Assembly (NCBI GenBank): GCA_014376915.1
Contig: JACMQP010000154.1
Coordinates: 1 to 5,263 of the forward strand
DNA from: Ramlibacter sp.
GTDB lineage: Bacteria > Pseudomonadota > Gammaproteobacteria > Burkholderiales > Burkholderiaceae
DNA: 5,263 nucleotides
Reading direction: 5' to 3'
Shown: piece after piece, positions 1-5,263 of the stretch
How the letters are laid out: each line of letters begins with the position of its first letter
Position numbering within the stretch: the stretch's first letter is position 1
The notes under the pieces: model-generated
Database searches by the model: none
The model's input: only the letters and a program-made list of their open reading frames with translations
Told to the model about the DNA's origin: nothing
Position numbers and translations under genes: made by a program

Positions 1-7
1 CCCGGAC

Positions 8-12
8 AGGAA
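8..12 (+). promoter_or_regulatory. Ribosome binding site of the adaptor gene
   Basis: An AGGAA purine run lies 5 bases before the ATG at 18. It is a moderate Shine-Dalgarno match with slightly short spacing. It supports the ATG at 18, which also begins a well-formed lipoprotein signal peptide. The frame stays open to the left edge, so the motif and the signal peptide, not an upstream stop, decide the start. Confidence 0.6.
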
Positions 13-17
13 CCCCT

Positions 18-1253
18 ATGGCCATCCCGACCCGCTTCACGTTTTCGCATCCCCTGCCCCGCGCCTTTGCCGCCAGTGCCTTGTTGCTGGCGCTGGCCGC
101 CTGCGGCGACAAGCCGCCGCCGGCCGGCCCACCCGGCGGCGGCATGCCGCCGGCCGAAGTCGGCGTGCTGACGGTGACCCCGGGCGACGTCGCTCTGGTG
201 ACCGAGCTGCCGGGCCGGCTGGAAGCCTCCCGGGTGGCGCAAGTCAGGGCCCGGGCCGCGGGCATCGTGCTGCAGCGCCTGTTCCGTGAAGGCTCGGACG
301 TGCGCGCCGGCCAGCCGCTGTTCAAGATCGATCCGGCCTCCTATGCCGCCACTTATTCCAGCGCCCAGGCCGGCCTGGCCAAGGCCCAGGCCAACGCGGC
401 GCAGGCCACGATGCTGGCCGAGCGCTACCAGCCGCTGGTCGAAGCCAACGCCATCAGCAAGCAGGACTACGCCAACGCGGTCGCCGCGCAGAAGACCGCC
501 GAGGCCGACGTGGCCGCGGCGCGGGCGTCGGTGCAGACGGCCGGCATCAACCTCGGCTACGCGTCGGTGACGGCGCCGATCTCCGGCCGGATCGGCCGCG
601 CCCTGGTGACCGAGGGCGCTCTGGTGGGCCAGGGCGAGGCCACGCCGCTGGCGCTGATCCAGCAGATCGACCCGATGTACGTCAACTTTACCCAGTCGGC
701 CACGGAGGTGCTGAACCTGCGCCGCGCGCTGGACGCGGGCCGGCTCAAGCGCGCCGGCCAGGACGCCGCCAGCGTCAAGATCCTGCTGGAAGACGGCACG
801 CAGCATGCGCGCGCCGGCCGGCTGCTGTTCTCCGACCTGACGGTGGACCCGACCAGCGGCCAGGTGACGCTGCGCGCCGAAGTGCCCAACCCCGGCACGG
901 TGCTGCTGCCGGGCATGTACGTGCGGGTGCAGCTCGAGCAGGCCAAGGCCGGCAACGCGATCCTGCTGCCCCAGCAGGCGGTGACGCGCTCGGCCCAGGG
1001 CGACACGGTGATGGTGGTCGGCGCCGACGGCAAGGTCGCTGCCCGCCCGGTCAAGATCGGCGCCGAGCAGAGTGGCCAGTGGGTGGTGCTCGAAGGTCTC
1101 AAGGCTGGCGAACAGGTGATGGTCGACGGCTTCCAGAAGCTGCGTCCCGGCGCCACCGTCAAGCCGGTGCCATGGCAGCCCGGCAGCCCGCCGGCCAGCG
1201 CCGGCGCACCGGCCGCTTCCGCCTCCGCTCCCGCCCCCGCGGCAGCGAAGTAA
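18..1253 (+). CDS. acrA: RND efflux periplasmic adaptor lipoprotein (membrane fusion protein, AcrA/MexA type)
   Basis: This 411-residue protein is the periplasmic adaptor linking an inner-membrane RND pump to an outer-membrane channel. Residues 1-28 form a signal peptide ending in the lipobox LAAC; Cys29 is the predicted lipidation site, which would anchor the mature protein in the inner membrane. Residues about 66-104 and 179-213 are the two halves of the lipoyl-like domain (second half contains TAPISGRIG). Between them, about 105-178, is the Ala/Gln-rich alpha-helical hairpin. Its tip keeps the RLS channel-docking motif as R136, L140 and S147. A beta-barrel follows (about 215-310; NFTQSATEV, then LLPGMYVRV) and a membrane-proximal domain (about 313-383; LLPQQAVTR). 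Length is close to AcrA (about 400). The last 26 residues are an Ala/Pro/Ser-rich tail. It is first in an operon with the pump gene 12 bases downstream. The symbol is family-level; true orthology to acrA, mexA or bpeA is not resolved. Confidence 0.96.
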   Translation: MAIPTRFTFSHPLPRAFAASALLLALAACGDKPPPAGPPGGGMPPAEVGVLTVTPGDVALVTELPGRLEASRVAQVRARAAGIVLQRLFREGSDVRAGQPLFKIDPASYAATYSSAQAGLAKAQANAAQATMLAERYQPLVEANAISKQDYANAVAAQKTAEADVAAARASVQTAGINLGYASVTAPISGRIGRALVTEGALVGQGEATPLALIQQIDPMYVNFTQSATEVLNLRRALDAGRLKRAGQDAASVKILLEDGTQHARAGRLLFSDLTVDPTSGQVTLRAEVPNPGTVLLPGMYVRVQLEQAKAGNAILLPQQAVTRSAQGDTVMVVGADGKVAARPVKIGAEQSGQWVVLEGLKAGEQVMVDGFQKLRPGATVKPVPWQPGSPPASAGAPAASASAPAPAAAK

Positions 1254-1257
1254 GGAG
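1252..1257 (+). promoter_or_regulatory. Strong ribosome binding site of the pump gene, overlapping the adaptor stop
   Basis: AAGGAG is a near-perfect Shine-Dalgarno sequence with 8 bases to the ATG at 1266. Its first two bases are the last two of the adaptor TAA stop (1251-1253). A ribosome terminating on the adaptor therefore sits on the pump's initiation site, which favours coupled translation. It fixes the pump start at 1266. Confidence 0.85.
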
Positions 1258-1265
1258 TCCGCCGC

Positions 1266-4200
1266 ATGGCCAAATTCTTCATCGACCGGCCGATCTTCGC
1301 CTGGGTGATCGCGCTGTTCATCATCGTGCTGGGCGGCGTGTCCATCACGCAGCTGCCGATCGCGCAGTACCCGCCGGTGGCGCCGCCCGCCATCATCGTA
1401 TCGGCCGCCTATCCCGGCGCGTCCGCCCAGGCGCTCGAGGAAAGCGTGATCAGCGTGATCGAGCAGGAAATGAACGGCTCGCCCGGGTTGATCTACATGG
1501 AGTCGGTGGCGCAGGCCAACGGCTCGGGCGCCATCACGCTGAGCTTCCGGCAGGGCACCAACCCCGACCTGGCCCAGGTCGACGTGCAGAACCGGCTGGC
1601 GCGCGCCACGCCCCGGCTGCCGGCGGCGGTGACGCAACAGGGCGTGCGCGTGGACAAGTCGCGCTCCAACTTCCTGCTGTTCACCATCCTCTCGTCGGAC
1701 GACCCGGCGATGACTCCGACCATGCTGGGCGACTACGCATCGCGCACCGTGCTGCCCGAAATCCAGCGCCTGCCGGGCGTCGGCCAGGCCCAGCTGTTCG
1801 GCACCGAGCAGGCGATGCGGATCTGGATCGACCCGGCCAGGTTGCTGAGCTTCGGCATCGCGCCGGCGGACGTGAACAGCGCCATCCGCGCGCAGAACGC
1901 GCAGGTGTCGGCCGGCTCGATCGGCGAGCTGCCCAACATTGCCGGCCAGGGCCTGGCGGCCACCGTGGTGGTGACCGGCCAGCTGACCTCGGCCGACCAG
2001 TTCCGCGACATCGTGCTGCGCGCCAACACCGACGGCTCCACCGTGCGGCTCAAGGACGTGGCGCGGGTCGAGCTGGGCGCCCAGAACTACGCCACCTCGG
2101 CCCGCCTGAACGGCAAGCCCTCGACCGGCATCGGCGTGCAGCTTTCGCCCACCGGCAACGCGCTGGCCACGGCCGACGCGGTGCGCAAGCGCATGGCGGA
2201 GCTGTCGAAGTTCTTCCCCGCAGGCGTCAAATGGGAGATCCCCTACGACAGCTCACGGTTCGTCCGGATCTCGATCACCCAGGTGGTCGTGACGCTGCTG
2301 GAAGCGGTGGCGCTGGTGTTCCTGGTGATGTTCCTGTTCCTGCAGAACTGGCGCTACACCATCATTCCGACGCTGGTGGTGCCGATCGCGCTGCTGGGCA
2401 CCTTCGGCGCACTGCTGGCGCTGGGCTTTTCGATCAACGTGCTGACCATGTTCGGCATGGTGCTGGTGATCGGCATCGTGGTGGACGACGCCATCGTGGT
2501 GGTGGAGAACGTCGAGCGGATCATGAGCGAGGAAGGCTTGCCTCCGCGCGAGGCGACGCGCAAGGCGATGGGCCAGATCCAGGGCGCCATCATCGGCGTC
2601 ACGGTGGTGCTGATCTCGGTGTTCGTACCGCTGGCGTTCTTCGCGGGTTCGACGGGCAACATCTACCGCCAGTTCTCGGCGGTGATGGTGGCGTCGATCG
2701 GTTTTTCCGCCTTCATGGCGCTGTCGCTGACGCCGGCGCTGTGCGCCACGCTGCTCAAGCCGGTGGAAGCCGGCCACCACCACGAAAAGCGCGGGTTCTT
2801 CGGCTGGTTCAACCGCGGTTTCAGCAAAACCGCCAGGGGCTATGAAAGCATCGTGGCGCGGATGCTGGGGCGTGCCGCCCGCTACCTGGTGATCTACGCC
2901 GCCATCATCGGCGTCGTCGTGCTGGTCTACACCCGGCTGCCGACCTCCTTCCTGCCCGGCGAGGACCAGGGCACCATGCTGATCAACGTGCAGTTGCCGC
3001 CGGGCGCGACCCAGGAGCGCACCCGCAACGTGATGGAACAGGTGGAGCGCTACATCCTCAAGCAGCCCGACGTGCAGAGCATGGTCGGCGTGCTCGGCTT
3101 CAGCTTCTCCGGCCAGGGCCAGAACGCGGGCCTGGCCTTCGTGACGCTGAAGGACTGGCACCTGCGGCCAGCCGCCAGCCAGTCGGCCGAAGCCATTGCC
3201 GGCCGGGCGTTCGGGGCGCTCTCGGGCATCCGCGACGCCTTCATCTTTCCACTCAGCCCGCCGCCGATCCCGGAGCTCGGCAACGCGTCCGGCTTCACCT
3301 TCCGGCTGCAGGACCGCGGCGGCGCCGGCCACGACGCGCTGCTGGCGGCCCGCAACCAGCTGCTTGGCCTGGCCGGCAAGAGCAAGCTGCTGGCCGGCGT
3401 GCGCCCCGACGGCATCGAGGACGCGCCGCAGCTGCGGGTCGACATCGACCGCGGGAAAGCAGCGGCGCTGGGCGTCTCGTTCGACGCCATCAACTCCACG
3501 CTGTCCACGGCGCTGGGCTCCGCCTACATCAACGACTTCCCGAACCGCGGCCGGCTGCAACGGGTGCTGGTGCAGGCCGACGCGCCGGCGCGGATGCAGC
3601 CGGACGACCTGCTGCGCCTGAACGCCAGCAATGCCCAAGGCAAACCGGTGCCGCTGTCGTCGTTCGCCACCACGCACTGGGTCAACGGCGCAATGCAGAC
3701 CGTGCGCTACAACGGCTATCCGGCCATGCGCATTTCCGGGGCGCCGGCCCCGGGCTCCAGCACCGGGGCGGCGATGGCCGAAATGGAAAAGCTGGCGGCG
3801 CAGCTGCCGCAGGGCTTCGGCTACGAGTGGACCGGCCAGTCACGCGAGGAAAAGCTGGCCGGCTCGCAGGCCATGATCCTGTACGGTTTCGCCATCCTGG
3901 CGGTGTTCCTGTGCCTGGCAGCGCTGTACGAGAGCTGGTCGATCCCGCTGGCGGTGATCCTGGTGGTGCCACTCGGCGTGCTGGGCGTGCTGCTGGCGAC
4001 GCTGTTGCGCGGCTACGCCAACGACGTGTATTTCCAGGTCGGCCTGATCACCATCATCGGCCTGTCGGCCAAGAACGCGATCCTGATCATCGAGTTCGCC
4101 AAGGACCTGCAGGCGCAGGGCAAGGGCGTGATCGAGTCGGCGCTGGCGGCGGCCCATCTGCGGTTCCGGCCGATCGTGATGACCTCGATGGCGTTCGGGC

Positions 4201-4436
4201 TGGGCGTGCTGCCGCTGGCCCTGGCCTCGGGCGCAGGCTCGGCCAGCCAGCGCGCCATCGGCACCGGCGTGATCGGCGGGATGATCACCGGCACCACGCT
4301 GGCGATCTTCTTCGTCCCCATCTTCTTCGTCATCGTGCGCGGCTTCTTCAAGGACAGCAAGCGCCAGCGAAAGGTCCACGCCCACGAGCTGGACCACGAA
4401 TTGCCGCCCGGCGCGTCGGCAGGAGACCAGGTATGA
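1266..4436 (+). CDS. acrB: RND multidrug efflux pump, inner-membrane permease subunit (HAE1 family, AcrB/MexB type)
   Basis: This 1056-residue proton-driven drug exporter is the energised subunit of the tripartite pump, expected to work as a homotrimer in the inner membrane. Length matches AcrB (1049). The start MAKFFIDRPIFAWVIA is the canonical family N-terminus and TM1. Periplasmic porter loop 1 spans about 30-337, TM2-TM6 about 338-495, an amphipathic linker (GFFGWFNRGF) follows, TM7 is about 538-557, porter loop 2 about 558-868, and TM8-TM12 about 869-1025. Proton-relay residues are present: D407 and D408 in TM4, K936 in TM10, R966 and T973 near TM11 (AcrB D407, D408, K940, R971, T978). 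Drug-pocket phenylalanines F136, F178, F612, F614 and F625 match AcrB F136, F178, F615, F617 and F628, while AcrB F610 and R620 align with V607 and Q617. The His-containing C-terminal tail is cytoplasmic. The pattern is drug-type, not metal-type (CusA). The stop overlaps the next start. The symbol is family-level; substrates cannot be read from sequence. Confidence 0.98.
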   Translation: MAKFFIDRPIFAWVIALFIIVLGGVSITQLPIAQYPPVAPPAIIVSAAYPGASAQALEESVISVIEQEMNGSPGLIYMESVAQANGSGAITLSFRQGTNPDLAQVDVQNRLARATPRLPAAVTQQGVRVDKSRSNFLLFTILSSDDPAMTPTMLGDYASRTVLPEIQRLPGVGQAQLFGTEQAMRIWIDPARLLSFGIAPADVNSAIRAQNAQVSAGSIGELPNIAGQGLAATVVVTGQLTSADQFRDIVLRANTDGSTVRLKDVARVELGAQNYATSARLNGKPSTGIGVQLSPTGNALATADAVRKRMAELSKFFPAGVKWEIPYDSSRFVRISITQVVVTLLEAVALVFLVMFLFLQNWRYTIIPTLVVPIALLGTFGALLALGFSINVLTMFGMVLVIGIVVDDAIVVVENVERIMSEEGLPPREATRKAMGQIQGAIIGVTVVLISVFVPLAFFAGSTGNIYRQFSAVMVASIGFSAFMALSLTPALCATLLKPVEAGHHHEKRGFFGWFNRGFSKTARGYESIVARMLGRAARYLVIYAAIIGVVVLVYTRLPTSFLPGEDQGTMLINVQLPPGATQERTRNVMEQVERYILKQPDVQSMVGVLGFSFSGQGQNAGLAFVTLKDWHLRPAASQSAEAIAGRAFGALSGIRDAFIFPLSPPPIPELGNASGFTFRLQDRGGAGHDALLAARNQLLGLAGKSKLLAGVRPDGIEDAPQLRVDIDRGKAAALGVSFDAINSTLSTALGSAYINDFPNRGRLQRVLVQADAPARMQPDDLLRLNASNAQGKPVPLSSFATTHWVNGAMQTVRYNGYPAMRISGAPAPGSSTGAAMAEMEKLAAQLPQGFGYEWTGQSREEKLAGSQAMILYGFAILAVFLCLAALYESWSIPLAVILVVPLGVLGVLLATLLRGYANDVYFQVGLITIIGLSAKNAILIIEFAKDLQAQGKGVIESALAAAHLRFRPIVMTSMAFGLGVLPLALASGAGSASQRAIGTGVIGGMITGTTLAIFFVPIFFVIVRGFFKDSKRQRKVHAHELDHELPPGASAGDQV
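4421..4426 (+). promoter_or_regulatory. Ribosome binding site of the channel gene, inside the pump's last codons
   Basis: AGGAGA lies within the pump coding sequence, with AGGAG 7 bases before the ATG at 4433. It supports 4433 as the start over the in-frame ATG at 4445, which would be about 19 bases away from this site. Confidence 0.8.
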
Positions 4437-5263
4437 GGTTGTCCATGCTTCCCCGCCGCTTTCCGCTGCGGCTGGCCGCGCTGGCCGCCACGGCGCTGCT
4501 GGCCGCGTGCTCCTCGATGGCGCCGAAGTACCAGCGCCCGGCCGCGCCGGTGAGCGCGACCTTCCCCGACGGCGCCACCACCGACGGGAAGCAAGCGGCC
4601 GCCGACATCGCCTGGCAGGCCTTCTTTCCCGACCCGCGGCTGCGCGAGCTGATCGCGCTGGCGCTGCAGGGCAACCGCGACCTCCGGCTGGCCGTGCTGG
4701 CAATCGAGCAGGCCCGGGCCCAGTACCAGATCCGCAACGCCGACCGGTTGCCGACGGTGAACGCGCAGGCCACCGGTTTGCGCTCACCCAACGGCAGCGG
4801 CGGCAACACCAGCGTCTACACCGCCGGCCTGGCGCTGAGTGCCTGGGAGATCGATTTCTTCGGCCGCATCGCCAGCCTGAGCGACGCGGCACTGGCCCAG
4901 TACCTCGCCACCGAGGAGGGCCGCAAGGCGGCGCAGATCAGCCTGGTCGCGGCCGTCGCCAACACCTGGCTGGCGCTGGTGGCCGACGAGGACCTGCTGG
5001 CGATCACTCGCCAGACCCTGAGCACGCGCCAGGAGTCGCTGCGGCTGGCGCGGCTGCGCTTCGAGAGCGGCGTCACCTCCGAGCTGGACTTCCGCCAGGC
5101 CGAATCGCTGACCGAATCCGCCCGCGTCACGCTGGCGCAGCTGCAGCGCCAGCGCGCGCTCGACGAAAACGCGCTGGGGCTGCTGATCGGCCAGCCGTTG
5201 CCGGCCACGCTGCAGGCCAGCGCGGGCATCGACGCGGTGACGCTGCCGGACCTGCCGGCGGGC
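4433..5263 (+). CDS. oprM: Outer-membrane efflux channel lipoprotein, OprM/NodT type (partial, 3' end beyond window)
   Basis: The frame is open from the ATG at 4433 to the window end, giving 277 residues, a little over half of a usual OprM-like protein (about 480-500). It is the outer-membrane exit duct, a trimer with a beta-barrel in the outer membrane and an alpha-helical tunnel in the periplasm. Residues 1-25 are a signal peptide with two basic patches (R2; R8, R9) and lipobox LAAC; Cys26 is the predicted lipidation site. The mature start (KYQRPAAPV, 32-40) is characteristic of the family. The first outer-membrane-efflux repeat follows: WQAFFPDPRL, RELIALALQGNRDLRLAV, then IEQARAQYQI, a probable beta-strand region about 108-140, and DFFGRI at 141-146 leading into long helices (about 150-253). 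A Leu/Gln/Arg-rich helix with GLLIGQPLP ends that repeat. The second repeat and the periplasmic aperture residues lie outside the window. ATG and the pump TGA share four bases (ATGA), so translation is probably coupled. The symbol is family-level only. Confidence 0.93.
   Translation, partial: MRLSMLPRRFPLRLAALAATALLAACSSMAPKYQRPAAPVSATFPDGATTDGKQAAADIAWQAFFPDPRLRELIALALQGNRDLRLAVLAIEQARAQYQIRNADRLPTVNAQATGLRSPNGSGGNTSVYTAGLALSAWEIDFFGRIASLSDAALAQYLATEEGRKAAQISLVAAVANTWLALVADEDLLAITRQTLSTRQESLRLARLRFESGVTSELDFRQAESLTESARVTLAQLQRQRALDENALGLLIGQPLPATLQASAGIDAVTLPDLPAG

Noticed and set aside
1..17. Possible promoter or N-terminal extension of the adaptor
   Set aside because: Only 17 bases are available, too few to judge a promoter. 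An extension would bury the signal peptide that begins at the ATG at 18.
557..1396. 279-codon reverse-strand open frame across the adaptor-pump junction
   Set aside because: Rich in Ser, Thr and Ala with no domain, and antisense to conserved lipoyl, barrel and TM1 coding sequence.
1079..2845. 588-codon forward open frame overlapping the adaptor end and the pump
   Set aside because: It is the shifted frame of two clear family genes. Its product is Arg/Gly/Ala/His-rich low-complexity sequence with no domain, as expected when GC-rich DNA lacks stop codons.
2253..3677. 474-codon reverse-strand open frame inside the pump gene
   Set aside because: The predicted protein is dominated by His, Arg, Gln, Asp and Gly with no recognisable fold. 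It lies wholly opposite a conserved pump gene, so it is a codon-bias shadow.
1266..4436. Heavy-metal (CusA/CzcA-type) identity for the pump
   Set aside because: The N-terminus, the pocket phenylalanines and the paired Asp in the TM4 VVDDAIVVVENVER motif follow the drug-exporting HAE1 type. The His residues at 504-506 and in the C-tail sit in cytoplasmic loops, not in a periplasmic metal site.
4445..4447. Alternative channel start at the in-frame ATG (codon 5)
   Set aside because: The AGGAGA site is correctly spaced for 4433 and too far from 4445. The ATGA overlap is also typical of coupled operon genes.
3840..4892. 350-codon reverse-strand open frame spanning the pump-channel junction
   Set aside because: Arg/Ala/Gly/Gln-rich without motifs and antisense to two real genes; no convincing ribosome binding site case was found.

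Overview
The window carries one ordinary-looking tripartite RND (resistance-nodulation-division) multidrug efflux operon, read entirely left to right. DNA is very GC-rich, with C or G in nearly every third codon position. Together with the AcrAB/MexAB/BpeAB-like proteins, this suggests a high-GC Gram-negative proteobacterium, most likely a betaproteobacterium of the Burkholderiales. That placement is an impression from sequence style, not a search result.

Layout: bases 1-17 hold only a short leader with a ribosome binding site. Bases 18-1253 encode a lipoprotein periplasmic adaptor (AcrA/MexA type). Bases 1266-4436 encode a full-length inner-membrane RND pump of the hydrophobe/amphiphile (HAE1, AcrB/MexB) type. 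Bases 4433-5263 encode the first 277 residues of an outer-membrane channel lipoprotein (OprM/NodT type), cut by the window edge. Gaps are 12 bases and then a 4-base ATGA overlap, so the three genes are almost certainly one transcript with coupled translation. No gene-free stretch longer than 17 bases exists, and no RNA gene, mobile element, CRISPR, terminator or promoter could be supported. Any local regulator (often a TetR-family repressor) would lie outside the window.

Working together: the pump takes up substrates from the periplasm and outer leaflet of the inner membrane using the proton gradient. The adaptor bridges pump and channel, and the channel releases substrates outside the cell. 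The key parts that can be checked are intact: adaptor RLS channel-docking motif (R136, L140, S147), pump proton-relay residues (D407, D408, K936, R966, T973), and lipobox cysteines on adaptor and channel. The least routine signal is in the pump's drug pocket, where the AcrB F610 and R620 positions appear to be Val607 and Gln617. I see no evidence of a new kind of system here.
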